From the NCBI RefSeq assembly GCF_000022085.1, contig NC_011894.1:1576501-1640500 (forward strand): DNA of 64,000 nucleotides, in the 5' to 3' direction. Shown here in pieces: positions 15,305 to 23,767 of this stretch. This DNA is from Methylobacterium nodulans ORS 2060. Lineage in GTDB: Bacteria > Pseudomonadota > Alphaproteobacteria > Rhizobiales > Beijerinckiaceae. Position numbers and translations under genes: made by a program. Under the pieces are notes generated by a model. The model did no database searches and had not been told where the DNA came from. It was given only the letters and a program-made list of their open reading frames with translations. Positions within the stretch are counted from its first letter, which is position 1. Each line of letters opens with the position of its first letter.

Positions 15305-16855
15305 ATGATCAGGCAGTTCGTGGTGGGGACGGCATTGCTTCTCACCCTGGCGGGCGCGGCCTTCGCGCAGGCGCCGAAGCCTGGCGGCATCGCCAACGCG
15401 GTGATCCAGCCCGAGCCGCCGGGGCTGATGCTGGGCCTGCTCCAGAACGGCCCGACCCAGATGGTGGCGGGCAACATCTACGAGGGCCTGCTGCGCTACA
15501 GCGAGACCCTGGAGCCGAAGCCCGGCCTCGCCGAGAGCTGGACGGTGAGCCCGGACGGCAAGACCTACACCTTCAAGCTCGTGAAGAACGCCACCTGGCA
15601 CGACGGCAAGCCCTTCACGGCCGACGACGTGCTGTTCTCGGTCGAGTTCGTGAAGCAGACCCTCCCGCGCGCGCGGAGCAACATGGCCAAGGTCGCAAGC
15701 GTCACGGCGCCCGACCCCTTCACCGTGGTGTTCACGCTCTCCGAGCCCTTCGGCCCCTTCCTCGGCGTGTTCGAGGTCGGCTCGCTGCCGATGATCCCGA
15801 GGCACCTCTACGAGGGCACCGACTACAAGACCAACCCGGCGAACAACACGCCGATCGGCACCGGTCCCTTCATGTTCAAGGAGTGGAAGAAGGGCTCCTA
15901 CATCCGGCTCGTGAAGAACCCGAACTACCACGTCGCCGGCAGGCCCTATCTCGACGAGATCTACTGGCACGTGATCCCGGATGCCGCCTCGCGCGCGGTC
16001 GCCTTCGAGACCGGCAAGGTCGACATCCTGCCGGGCGGGTCGGTCGAGAATTTCGACGTGCCGCGCCTGTCGCAGATGAAGGGCGCCTGCGTGACCGGCA
16101 AGGGCTGGGAGTTCTTCGGCCCCCATTCCTGGCTCTGGCTCAACAACCGCCAGGGCCCCACCGCCAACAAGGCCTTCCGGCAGGCGGTGTCCTATGCGGT
16201 CGATCGCGACTTCGCGAAGGACGTGATCTGGAACGGGCTCGGCAAGCCGGCGATCGGCCCGATCTCCTCCTCGACGCGCTTCTTCAACCCGAGCCTCGCC
16301 AAGTATTCCTACGATCCAGCCAAGGCAAAGGCCCTCCTCAAGCAATCGGGCTACAAGGGCGAGACGGTGCGCATCCTGCCCGTGCCCTATGGCGAGACGT
16401 GGCAGCGCTGGGCCGAAGCGCTGAAGCAGAACCTGGAGGATGTCGGCATCAAGACGGAGATCGTCGCCACCGACGTCGCCGGCTGGAACCAGAAGACCTC
16501 GGACTGGGACTACGACATCGCCTTCACCTACCTCTACCAGTATGGCGATCCGGCGCTCGGGGTCGCGCGCAACTACATCTCCTCGCAGATCGCCAAGGGC
16601 TCGCCCTTCAACAACGTCGAGGGCTATTCCAACCCCGCCGTCGACAAGGGCTTCGCGGAGGCCGCGGTGGCGGTGAGCCCGGCCGACCGGCAGGCGCTGT
16701 ACGACAGCGTCCAGAAGACCCTGATCGAGGACGCGCCCGTGGCGTGGCTGCTCGAACTCCAGTTCCCGACCATCACCCGCTGCAAGGTGCACGACCTCGT
16801 CACCACGGGCATCGGCGTGAACGACGGGTTCCGCGACGCCTGGATCGAGCGCTGA
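15305..16855 (+). CDS. ABC transporter periplasmic solute-binding protein (peptide/opine type)
   Basis: 516 residues. The start at 15305 gives a classic Sec signal peptide, MIRQFVVGTALLLTLAGAA cleaved after AFAQ. The mature protein is a family 5 solute-binding protein: VAGNIYEGLLRY, GLAESWTVSPDGKTYTF, WHDGKPFTADDV and IGTGPFMFKEW are the usual landmarks. Family members deliver peptides, nickel, opines or oligosaccharides to DppB/C/D/F-type importers. Placement between an aldolase and a hydroxyacid dehydrogenase argues for a small carboxylic or amide compound rather than general peptides, but this is inference. Confidence 0.92.
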   Translation: MIRQFVVGTALLLTLAGAAFAQAPKPGGIANAVIQPEPPGLMLGLLQNGPTQMVAGNIYEGLLRYSETLEPKPGLAESWTVSPDGKTYTFKLVKNATWHDGKPFTADDVLFSVEFVKQTLPRARSNMAKVASVTAPDPFTVVFTLSEPFGPFLGVFEVGSLPMIPRHLYEGTDYKTNPANNTPIGTGPFMFKEWKKGSYIRLVKNPNYHVAGRPYLDEIYWHVIPDAASRAVAFETGKVDILPGGSVENFDVPRLSQMKGACVTGKGWEFFGPHSWLWLNNRQGPTANKAFRQAVSYAVDRDFAKDVIWNGLGKPAIGPISSSTRFFNPSLAKYSYDPAKAKALLKQSGYKGETVRILPVPYGETWQRWAEALKQNLEDVGIKTEIVATDVAGWNQKTSDWDYDIAFTYLYQYGDPALGVARNYISSQIAKGSPFNNVEGYSNPAVDKGFAEAAVAVSPADRQALYDSVQKTLIEDAPVAWLLELQFPTITRCKVHDLVTTGIGVNDGFRDAWIER

Positions 16856-16858
16856 CGC

Positions 16859-17830
16859 GTGGCCCTCTTCCTCGCACGGCGGCTGGGCAAGGGGCTCCTG
16901 GTGCTCCTCGCCATCGTGGTCCTGAACTTCTTCCTCATCCGCCTCGCGCCGGGTGACCCCGCCCTGGTGATGGCCGGCGAGGCCGGCGCCGGCGACGAGG
17001 TCTACGTGGCGCAGCTCAAGGAGAAGTTCGGGCTCGACAAGCCGCTGCCGACGCAGCTCGGGCTCTATCTCGGCAGCATCCTCACCCTCGACCTCGGCTA
17101 CTCGGTGCGCCAGCAGATGCCGGTCGGCCAGCTGATCCTCGACCGGCTGCCCGCGACGCTCCTCCTCACCGGCACCGCCTTCCTGATCTCGCTGACGCTC
17201 GGCGTGCTCTTCGGCGCGCTCGCCGCGCGGCGGGCGGGGCGGTGGTCGGACACCGTCATCACGGGCCTGGCGCTCCTGTTCTACGCCACGCCCCTGTTCT
17301 GGGTGTCGCTGATGGCGATCATTGTCTTCTCGGTGCGGCTCGACTGGCTGCCCGCCTTCGGCTTCGAGACGGTGGGCGGGGGCCATGCGGGGCTTGCCCG
17401 CGCGGCCGATATCGCCCGCCACCTCGTGCTCCCGTCCATGACCCTCGGGCTGTTCTTCATGGCGGTCTATGTCCGCATGACCCGCGCCGCGATGCTGGAG
17501 GTGGCCGGCCAGGACTTCGTGAAGACCGCCCGGGCCAAGGGCTTGGCCGAGGGGGTGATCCAGCGCCGGCACGTGCTGCGCAATGCGCTCCTGCCGGTCG
17601 TCACGCTGGCGGGCCTCCAGGCCGGCACCCTGGTCGGCGGCGCGATCCTCACCGAGACGGTGTTCGCGTGGCCGGGCATCGGCCGGCTGATGTACGAGGC
17701 GCTGCTCCAGCGCGACTACAACCTCCTGCTCGGCGTCTTCGTCGTCTCCTCCGCGATGGTGCTCGTCTTCAACCTCGTCACCGACGTGATCTACCGGGTG
17801 GTCGACCCGCGCATCGAGGCCACCCCATGA
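16859..17830 (+). CDS. ABC transporter permease, DppB-like
   Basis: 323 residues from a GTG at 16859, three bases after the preceding stop. Six membrane helices; the binding-protein-dependent transport motif is at MLEVAGQDFVKTARAKGL, the EAA loop that contacts the ATPase. RLAPGDPALVMAGE near the N-terminus is characteristic of DppB/OppB. The gene overlaps the next permease by four bases (ATGA). It acts in the inner membrane as one half of the channel. Confidence 0.93.
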   Translation: MALFLARRLGKGLLVLLAIVVLNFFLIRLAPGDPALVMAGEAGAGDEVYVAQLKEKFGLDKPLPTQLGLYLGSILTLDLGYSVRQQMPVGQLILDRLPATLLLTGTAFLISLTLGVLFGALAARRAGRWSDTVITGLALLFYATPLFWVSLMAIIVFSVRLDWLPAFGFETVGGGHAGLARAADIARHLVLPSMTLGLFFMAVYVRMTRAAMLEVAGQDFVKTARAKGLAEGVIQRRHVLRNALLPVVTLAGLQAGTLVGGAILTETVFAWPGIGRLMYEALLQRDYNLLLGVFVVSSAMVLVFNLVTDVIYRVVDPRIEATP

Positions 17831-18669
17831 GGCGCGGCCCCCTTGCCACCTTCCTGCGCCATCCGGGCGCGGTGTTCGGGATCGTCATCCTCTGCCTCGT
17901 CGTGGCGGCGGCTCTGCTCGCCCCCGTCCTCTACCCGACCTCGCCCTGGCGGATGGTGCAGCGGCCCTTCGTGCCGCCCTTCACCCTCGAGCGCGTACCG
18001 CTCGGCACCGATGCGCTCGGGCGCGACATCGCCGCCGGCCTGATGCACGGGGCGGGCGTCTCGCTGATGGTCGGCCTCGTCTCGACCCTCGCCGCCCTCG
18101 TCATCGGCGTGCCGATCGGCGCGCTCGCCGGCTATTTCGGCGGCCGGGTCGACGATCTGCTGATGCGCTTCACCGAGCTGTTCCAGACCATCCCGAGCTT
18201 CGCGCTCGCCATCGTGCTGGTGGCGATCCTCCAGCCCGCGCTCTCCTCGCTGATCCTCGCCATCGCGCTGGTGAGCTGGCCGCCGGTGACGCGGCTCGTG
18301 CGCGGCGAGGTGCTGTCGCTGCGCTCGCGCGACTACGTGCAGGCGGCGATCGTCACCGGCCAGACCACCTTCACGATCCTGCGGCGCGAGATCCTGCCCA
18401 ACACCCTGTCGCCCATCGTGGTGCTGGCCTCCCTGATGGTGGCGACCGCGATCCTGCTCGAATCCTCGCTCTCCTTCCTGGGGCTCGGCGATCCCAACCG
18501 GATGTCCTGGGGCTTCATGGTGGGCGCCGGCCGCACGGTGATCCGGCAGGCCTGGTGGATCACCGCCTTCCCGGGCTTCGTCATCCTGCTCACCGTGCTC
18601 GCCCTCAATCTGATCGGGGAGGGGCTCAACGACGCCCTCAACCCGCGCCTGTCCCGGGAGGGACGATGA
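17827..18669 (+). CDS. ABC transporter permease, DppC-like
   Basis: 280 residues. The OppC N-terminal segment (about 1-50) includes the first membrane helix and is followed by PLGTDALGRDIAAGLMHGA, a DppC hallmark. The EAA loop is VLSLRSRDYVQAAIVTG. The start overlaps the preceding stop as ATGA and its own stop overlaps the ATPase start the same way, so the importer genes are translationally coupled. Confidence 0.93.
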   Translation: MRRGPLATFLRHPGAVFGIVILCLVVAAALLAPVLYPTSPWRMVQRPFVPPFTLERVPLGTDALGRDIAAGLMHGAGVSLMVGLVSTLAALVIGVPIGALAGYFGGRVDDLLMRFTELFQTIPSFALAIVLVAILQPALSSLILAIALVSWPPVTRLVRGEVLSLRSRDYVQAAIVTGQTTFTILRREILPNTLSPIVVLASLMVATAILLESSLSFLGLGDPNRMSWGFMVGAGRTVIRQAWWITAFPGFVILLTVLALNLIGEGLNDALNPRLSREGR

Positions 18670-20270
18670 GCGCCGTCGTCTCCGTCCGGAACTTGCGCCT
18701 TGCCCTGCCGGCGGGGGCCGACCGGCCCTTCGCGGTCGACGGCGTGTCCTTCGACCTCAATCCCGGCGAGATCCTCTGCCTCGTGGGCGAATCGGGCTCG
18801 GGCAAGTCGATGTGCGCCCACGCCCTCATGGGCCTCCTGCCGAAGGCGGTGCGGCCGGCGGGTGGTGCGATCGACTTTCGCGGCAGCGACCTCCTCGCCC
18901 AGGACGAGGCGGGCTGGCGCGACACCCGCGGCCGGCGCATCGGCATGATCTTCCAGGAGCCGATGACGGCGCTCAACCCGCTGATGCGCATCGGCGACCA
19001 GATGGCCGAGATGTTCGAGGCGCACGGGCTGCTCACCCCCCGCGAGCGCCGCGCCCGCGCGGTGGCGCTCGCCCGCGAGGTCGGTCTGCCGGAGCCGGAG
19101 CGCATCGTGCGCGCCTATCCGCACCAGCTCTCGGGCGGGCAGCGCCAGCGGGCGATGATCGCCATGGCGCTCGCCCTCGAACCGGCGGTGCTCGTCGCCG
19201 ACGAGCCGACCACGGCGCTCGACGTCACCACCCAGGCGCAGATCCTCGCCCTCATCCGCGACCTGCAGCGCCGCCACCACATGGCGGTGCTGTTCATCAC
19301 CCATGATTTCGGCGTGGTGGCGGAGATCGCCGACCGGGTGCTGGTGCTGCGCCACGGCCGCGTCGTCGAGGAGGGCCCGGCCGCCGCCGTGCTCGGGCGC
19401 CCCCAGGATTCCTATACCCGCACGCTGCTCGCCGCCGTGCCCTCCATGGACCCCCCGGCCCGCACGCCGCCGGGCGGCCCCAAGGCCGTCGAGGTGGCGG
19501 GCCTCACCAAGACCTACGTCACGGGCGGCGGCTGGTGGCGCCCGCCCCGTCGGGTCGAGGCCGCCCGCGCGGTCGCCTTCGCGCTCCACAAGGGCGAGAC
19601 GCTCGGCCTCGTCGGCGAATCGGGCTCCGGCAAATCCTCCGTCGCCAAGCTGGTGATGCGCCTCGTCGAGCCCGATTCCGGCACGGTGCGGCTCGGCGAC
19701 ACCGACCTGACGCGGCTCTCGGGCGAGGGGCTGCGCCGCGCCCGCCGCCGGATCCAGATGGTGTTCCAGGACCCCTTCGCGTCGCTCAATCCCCGCCGCT
19801 CGGTCGGGCGCATCATCGCGGACGGGCCCCGCGCCCACGGCGTGACGGAGGCGCAGGCGACGGCGCGCGCCCGCGAGCTTCTGAGCCTCGTCGGGCTCGA
19901 TCCGTCCGCCTTCGAGCGCTTCCCGCACGAATTCTCGGGGGGCCAGCGCCAGCGCATCGGCATCGCCCGGGCGCTCGCCCTCGATCCGGAGATCCTGGTG
20001 GCGGACGAGGCCGTCTCGGCCCTCGACGTCTCGGTGCAGGCGCAGGTGCTGGCACTGCTCGAAGACCTGAAGCGGCGCCTCGGCCTCTCGATGCTGTTCA
20101 TCACCCACGACCTGCGGGTGGCCGCCCAGATCTGCGACCGCATCGCCGTGATGCGGCACGGCGAGATCGTGGAGCTCAGACCCGCCGCCGCCCTGTTCGC
20201 CCATCCCGAGCATCCCTACACGCGCGCCCTCCTCGACGCCGTGCCGGGCCGGACGCGGAGCGCCGCATGA
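18666..20270 (+). CDS. ABC transporter ATP-binding protein, two fused ATPase domains (DppDF type)
   Basis: 534 residues with two complete ATPase domains. Each has Walker A GESGSGKS, a signature (LSGGQRQR and FSGGQRQR) and Walker B ([12 protein letters not shown] and [12 protein letters not shown]). The domains correspond to DppD and DppF, which are separate proteins in E. coli; the fused form is common in alphaproteobacteria. Each half ends with the oligopeptide-transporter C-terminal extension ([15 protein letters not shown] in the second). It energises the two permeases encoded upstream. Confidence 0.94.
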   Translation: MSAVVSVRNLRLALPAGADRPFAVDGVSFDLNPGEILCLVGESGSGKSMCAHALMGLLPKAVRPAGGAIDFRGSDLLAQDEAGWRDTRGRRIGMIFQEPMTALNPLMRIGDQMAEMFEAHGLLTPRERRARAVALAREVGLPEPERIVRAYPHQLSGGQRQRAMIAMALALEPAVLVADEPTTALDVTTQAQILALIRDLQRRHHMAVLFITHDFGVVAEIADRVLVLRHGRVVEEGPAAAVLGRPQDSYTRTLLAAVPSMDPPARTPPGGPKAVEVAGLTKTYVTGGGWWRPPRRVEAARAVAFALHKGETLGLVGESGSGKSSVAKLVMRLVEPDSGTVRLGDTDLTRLSGEGLRRARRRIQMVFQDPFASLNPRRSVGRIIADGPRAHGVTEAQATARARELLSLVGLDPSAFERFPHEFSGGQRQRIGIARALALDPEILVADEAVSALDVSVQAQVLALLEDLKRRLGLSMLFITHDLRVAAQICDRIAVMRHGEIVELRPAAALFAHPEHPYTRALLDAVPGRTRSAA

Positions 20271-21214
20271 CCACGCCCCTGCGCTGCGTTCTTCTCAGCG
20301 AGACGCTCGACCTCGCCCGGCTGTTCGGCCCGGTGCTCTCGGAGATCGCCGATGCGGTCGAGGTGGTGACCCACCCGGTGCGGGAGGGGGCGGAGGCAGT
20401 GCGGCTGGCGCTGGCGTGGTTCCCGCCGGCCGATGCCTTCTCGCGCTACCCGAACCTCGAGGCCGTCTGCTCGATCGCCGCGGGCGTCGACAGCCTGCTC
20501 GCCTGCCCGGGCCTGCCGCCGGACCTGCCCATCGTGCGGGTGGTCGATCCCGAGCAGGCCCGCGCCATGTCCTGCTTCGTGCTCTGGCACGTGATCGGGC
20601 ACCAGCGGCGCTTTCGCACCTATGCGGAGAACCAGGCGAGGGCCGTCTGGATGCCGCTCGGCCAGCAGGCGGCGGGCGAGATCACGGTCGGGCTCCTCGG
20701 CTACGGCCGGATGGGCGCGCAGGTCGCGGCCGATCTCGCGGCGCTCGGCTTCAAGGTGCTGGCCTGGAGCCGCAGCGAGCGTCCGCCGGAGGCCGGGGTC
20801 GCGCATCTCCACGGCGCGGATGGTCTCGCCGCCCTCCTGCCGCGCACCGACGTCCTGGTGAACCTGCTGCCGCTCACGCCCGAGACCCGGGGGATCCTGA
20901 ACGCGGCGCTGTTCCGGCGGCTGAAGCCGGGCGCGACCCTCGTGCAGGTCGGGCGCGGCGACCACCTCGTGGAAGCCGACCTCCTCGCCGCCCTCGACGA
21001 GGGGACGCTCGGTGCGGCGGCTCTCGACGTCTTCGCGGTGGAGCCGCTGCCGGCGGCGCACCCGTTCTGGCGCCACCCGAGAATCGTGATCACGCCGCAC
21101 GAAGCCTGCGATGCGAGCCCGCAGGCGGTCGCCGCGATGCTGCGGGCGACGGCCGAGGCGCTGCGGATGGGGGCGCCGATCCCGCATGCGGTCGACCGGC
21201 GGCGCGGCTACTGA
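20267..21214 (+). CDS. D-2-hydroxyacid dehydrogenase (GhrA-like)
   Basis: 315 residues. NAD(P)-binding motif LLGYGRMGAQVA, catalytic Arg in LVQVGRGDHLVEADLL, Glu in LDVFAVEPLP and His in VITPHEAC, so all three active-site residues are present. The short N-terminal domain and overall length match the glyoxylate/hydroxypyruvate reductase A group. It overlaps the ATPase gene by four bases and closes the operon. It probably oxidises or reduces a 2-hydroxy acid made from the imported compound; direction and cofactor preference are not readable. Confidence 0.9.
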   Translation: MTTPLRCVLLSETLDLARLFGPVLSEIADAVEVVTHPVREGAEAVRLALAWFPPADAFSRYPNLEAVCSIAAGVDSLLACPGLPPDLPIVRVVDPEQARAMSCFVLWHVIGHQRRFRTYAENQARAVWMPLGQQAAGEITVGLLGYGRMGAQVAADLAALGFKVLAWSRSERPPEAGVAHLHGADGLAALLPRTDVLVNLLPLTPETRGILNAALFRRLKPGATLVQVGRGDHLVEADLLAALDEGTLGAAALDVFAVEPLPAAHPFWRHPRIVITPHEACDASPQAVAAMLRATAEALRMGAPIPHAVDRRRGY

Positions 21215-21281
21215 GCCGATGGTGTCACGGCGCCCGACCGACTGCGCAGTCCTTCGGCTGATGGGCCTCGCGACACTCCTC

Positions 21282-21340
21282 TCATGCTGAGGAGCGTAGC
21301 GGCTTCCGCACCTCTCAGGTTCGATTGAGACCGCGTCAGC
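21282..21340 (+). repeat. short dispersed intergenic repeat, copy 2 (TCATGCTGAGG type)
   Basis: Matches the element at 2517-2575 along its whole length with scattered differences (TCATGCTGAGG, GCGGCTTCC, CTCAG, ATTGAGAC). Confidence 0.6.
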
Positions 21341-21354
21341 CCACGCGACAATGT

Positions 21355-21420
21355 CCGCTCCCTCTGTCCCGGGAGCATGCAGCGTCAGCGGAATGCGACC
21401 CGGGATCCAGCACGAGAACT
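21355..21420 (-). repeat. dispersed repeat (GGATCTCCTTCCGCTG type), inverted copy
   Basis: The reverse complement reads CTGGATCCCGGGTCGCATTC, then CGCTGACGCTGCATG and CCCGGGACAGAGGGAGCGG, matching 10903-10960. With the direct copy at 21485 it forms an inverted pair about 65 bases apart. Confidence 0.65.
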
Positions 21421-21484
21421 CGCCGCGAAGCGGCTCCGTATGTCAGCACTGTCGCTGAAAGCGGTCGCTGCGCGACTTCATTGT

Positions 21485-21640
21485 CTGGATCCCGGATCTC
21501 CTTCCGCTGGCGCTCCAGTCGTCCGGGAAAGCGCGGAGAATCCGGCAAGAGGCGGAAAACCTGCGATCCTGTCTGCGAACGCTCGCTCCGAGACACGATC
21601 ATCGCGCCCGCGCGGCGCGGAACTCTGCTCGGGGCCGACC
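21485..21640 (+). repeat. dispersed repeat (GGATCTCCTTCCGCTG type), longest copy
   Basis: Begins CTGGATCCCGGATCTCCTTC and continues through GCGCTCCAGTCGTCCGGGAA and GGCGGAAAACCTGCGATCC to ATCATCGCGCCCG. The stretch 46521-46645 matches it over about 120 bases, and the far end (about 21599-21640) resembles the reverse complement of 25585-25625. Confidence 0.7.
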
Positions 21641-22012
21641 CTGGCGGTTTCCACATTCGCCAAGGTTGTGTCAGAAAGTACAGCATCGGCTTTGGAAGCG
21701 CCATGTTCAAGCATATGTCGAGGAGTTCTCTGAATAGATACGCGGATTCTGCGCCGGTCGCTCGATGTTCGTGAAGCGGGACTCGCAGGCCTCCATCCCA
21801 TGACGCACGGTCGTGCGGGACGGGAGGGCAGCGCGTGACGACCTCGGCGGCAGCCCGAAGCCTTTCGTTAACCATCCGGCCGCAGATTCGGCCGGCGAGC
21901 GGCAAGGCGCCCGGACCCTCCGCCGCCTTCCGGCCCCGGGACGTGACGTCGTTTCGCCGTGTTCCGGGTCCACGCTCAAGTCCGGCGAATCAAAAGCCAA
22001 GGAGCGATGCTC

Positions 22013-22246
22013 ATGCTCGGCACGGTGTCCGCCTTCCTGATGATCCTGACGGTTCTGGCCCTCCGGAACCTGGCCAAGGCGGTGCTGCTGCCGGTCTATG
22101 CGGTGCGCGACATCCACCGGGGCCGCTACCTCCGCGGCCTGGTGCTGCTCTCCTGCTCGGGGCTCGCCGCCTGGGCGATCTGGAGCACCACGCATGCGGG
22201 CCGCGTGCCGGCGGCGCCCGTCGCGGTCTCCGTCTATACCGGCTGA
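22013..22246 (+). CDS. small membrane protein, function unknown
   Basis: 77 residues from the ATG at 22013, chosen because AAGGAG ends 8 bases upstream; an ATG at 22007 is too close to that box. Two hydrophobic stretches (about 3-25 and 43-60) with a basic stretch (VRDIHRGRYLRG) between them suggest a two-helix inner-membrane protein. I do not recognise a family. It converges with, and overlaps by 13 bases, the minus-strand gene that follows. Confidence 0.6.
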   Translation: MLGTVSAFLMILTVLALRNLAKAVLLPVYAVRDIHRGRYLRGLVLLSCSGLAAWAIWSTTHAGRVPAAPVAVSVYTG

Positions 22247-22557
22247 GCGGCCGCGCGCTCCGCCGCCGCGACGGCGCGCAGCGCCGAGGCGACGCGCTCC
22301 CGCACGGCGGCCTCCGAGAGCGGGTCCGCGATGACGAGGCTCGCCACCACCTGCTTGTATTGCTGCCGCCGCTTCGGCGTGCGGGCATGATCGGCGATCC
22401 GGACCTGATGCGGGAGGCCCGGCGCCCGCAGGTAGAGGCTGCCGCTGCGCGCGCCCTCGGCCACCGGCTCGAACCCCGCCGCCAGGAGGAGATCCCGCGC
22501 GAGCGCCCGCGCCGCCCGCGGCGTCAGGCGGTCAGGGCCGCCAAGCCGGCGCCGCAT
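22234..22557 (-). CDS. conserved hypothetical protein downstream of rlmE
   Basis: 107 residues, soluble, with [19 protein letters not shown] at about 39-57 followed by a basic [12 protein letters not shown] do not recognise a family. It overlaps the 3' end of rlmE by 26 bases, so it is translated from the same message. The Ala/Glu-rich C-terminus (about 80-107) is likely helical. Confidence 0.6.
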   Translation of the reverse strand: MRRRLGGPDRLTPRAARALARDLLLAAGFEPVAEGARSGSLYLRAPGLPHQVRIADHARTPKRRQQYKQVVASLVIADPLSEAAVRERVASALRAVAAAERAAAQPV

Positions 22558-23299
22558 CCTCGCCGGGCTCCTCGTCCTCCGGCGCCGCCTCCGTCCCGGG
22601 CTCGCCCCGGAAGCCGGTGGCGAGCACGTAGAGCTCGCTCGAATCCGCCCGGCTCGCCGCCGGCTTCACGTGGCGCACCGCGGAGAAGTCCCGCTTGAGG
22701 TCGGCGAGCAGGGTGCCTTCGGTTCCGCCCTGCAGCACCTTGGCGAGGTAGGCGCCACCCGGCGCCAGCACCTCGCGGGCGAAGGCGGCGGCCGTCTCGG
22801 CGAGCCCCATGATGCGCAGGTGGTCGGTCTTCTTGTGGCCGGTGGCGTTCGCCGCCATGTCGGACATCACGAGGTCGGCCGGGCCGCCGAGAAGCTCGAT
22901 CAGGCGCGCCGGCGCCGTCGCGTCCAGGAAGTCGAGGGTGATGAAGTCGACTCCCGGCAGGGGCTCGATCTCCAGGAGGTCGATGCCGACGACCCGCCCG
23001 CGCGGCTTGGGCGCGCCGGGATGGCTGCCGACCTTCGCGGCCGCCACCTGCGACCAGCCCCCAGGCGCCGCCCCGAGATCGACCACCCGATAGCCGGGCT
23101 TCAGGAGGTGGAAGCGCTCGTCGATCTCCAGGAGCTTGTAGGCGGCGCGCGAGCGGTAGCCCTCGCGCTTGGCGCGGGCCACGTAGGGGTCGTTGAGCTG
23201 CCGCTCCAGCCAGCGCTTGGATGAGACCGTGCGGCCGCGCGCCGTCCGCACCCGCTGCTTCAGGTCGCCCCGCGGCCCGCCGCCTCGCCGATCGCTCAT
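22532..23299 (-). CDS. rlmE: 23S rRNA (uridine-2'-O)-methyltransferase
   Basis: 255 residues. RlmE/FtsJ methylates the 2'-hydroxyl of U2552 in the ribosomal A-loop, using S-adenosylmethionine, late in 50S assembly. The K-D-K-E tetrad is visible: Lys in [10 protein letters not shown], Asp in LVMSDMAAN, Lys in YLAKVLQGG and Glu in [11 protein letters not shown]. The SAM-binding motif is [13 protein letters not shown]. The start at 23297-23299 gives MSDRRGGG. The acidic tail of about 25 residues exceeds the E. coli protein. ppx lies upstream on the same strand, a pairing often seen in this order. Confidence 0.95.
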   Translation of the reverse strand: MSDRRGGGPRGDLKQRVRTARGRTVSSKRWLERQLNDPYVARAKREGYRSRAAYKLLEIDERFHLLKPGYRVVDLGAAPGGWSQVAAAKVGSHPGAPKPRGRVVGIDLLEIEPLPGVDFITLDFLDATAPARLIELLGGPADLVMSDMAANATGHKKTDHLRIMGLAETAAAFAREVLAPGGAYLAKVLQGGTEGTLLADLKRDFSAVRHVKPAASRADSSELYVLATGFRGEPGTEAAPEDEEPGEDAAPAWRP

Positions 23300-23492
23300 C
23301 GTCTTACTCCCGCACCTGCCCGTGCAGATGACGCCGAACGGCCGGCGCCGCAAGGGTTCCCGTCCCGTGATGCGACCGCGCCGGCGCCGTCCGAGCGCGT
23401 GTGATCCGGATCACGGAGGCCGCGTCTCCCATCCGGCATCGTCGTCTCATCTCGAAGGGAGTGGTTCTTTTCGAGACGAGAGGAGAGACCAC

Positions 23493-23678
23493 ATGATCAA
23501 GACCATCCTGGGCGCGGCCGTCATCTCGGGCATTGCCGCAGTGAGCTTCGCGGGTTCGGCCGAGGCGCGCGGCTTCGGCGGCTACCACGGCGGCGGCTAC
23601 CACCACGGGTTCCATGGCGGCTACGGGCATTTCGGCGGCTATCACCACGGGTGGAAGTTCCACCGCTTCGGCTTCTAG
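23493..23678 (+). CDS. small Gly/His-rich exported protein
   Basis: 61 residues. A signal peptide (about 1-25, ending GSAEA) precedes a short mature part made of Gly, His, Tyr and Phe repeats such as GGYHGGGYHHGFHGG. The AGGAGAG box precedes the ATG at 23493. His/Gly-rich tails can bind metal ions, but no function is known. Similar low-complexity exported proteins occur at 61.8 and 62.2 kb in this window. Confidence 0.7.
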   Translation: MIKTILGAAVISGIAAVSFAGSAEARGFGGYHGGGYHHGFHGGYGHFGGYHHGWKFHRFGF

Positions 23679-23701
23679 CGCTGAAGGCTCGTTGCATCCG
23701 A

Positions 23702-23743
23702 GGGACGGCCGGTTCGCCGCGCAGGTGCCGGACCGGCCGTCCC
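23702..23743. terminator. hairpin between convergent genes
   Basis: A perfect 12-bp inverted repeat (23702-23713 with 23732-23743) lies between the ends of the small exported-protein gene and ppx. It is placed to stop transcription from both sides; there is no T-tract. Confidence 0.5.
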
Positions 23744-23767
23744 GATCCGCTCCCGGCCCCCGGCCGG

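Larger units (their letters stand above)
21215..22012. other. about 800 bases without a gene, filled with dispersed repeats
   Basis: I find no credible gene. The left half contains a TCATGCTGAGG repeat (21282-21340), an inverted partial copy (21355-21420) and a direct copy (21485-21640) of the CTCCTTCCGCTG family. Around 21640-21760 the DNA is noticeably less GC-rich than its surroundings. A small dyad around GCCGCAGATTCGGC lies near 21880. The last 15 bases hold the AAGGAG box of the next gene. Confidence 0.6.

Noticed and set aside
15200..17572. Long minus-strand open frame across the binding-protein and permease genes
   Set aside because: Shadow of well-supported plus-strand genes; composition is His/Glu/Arg-rich without domains.
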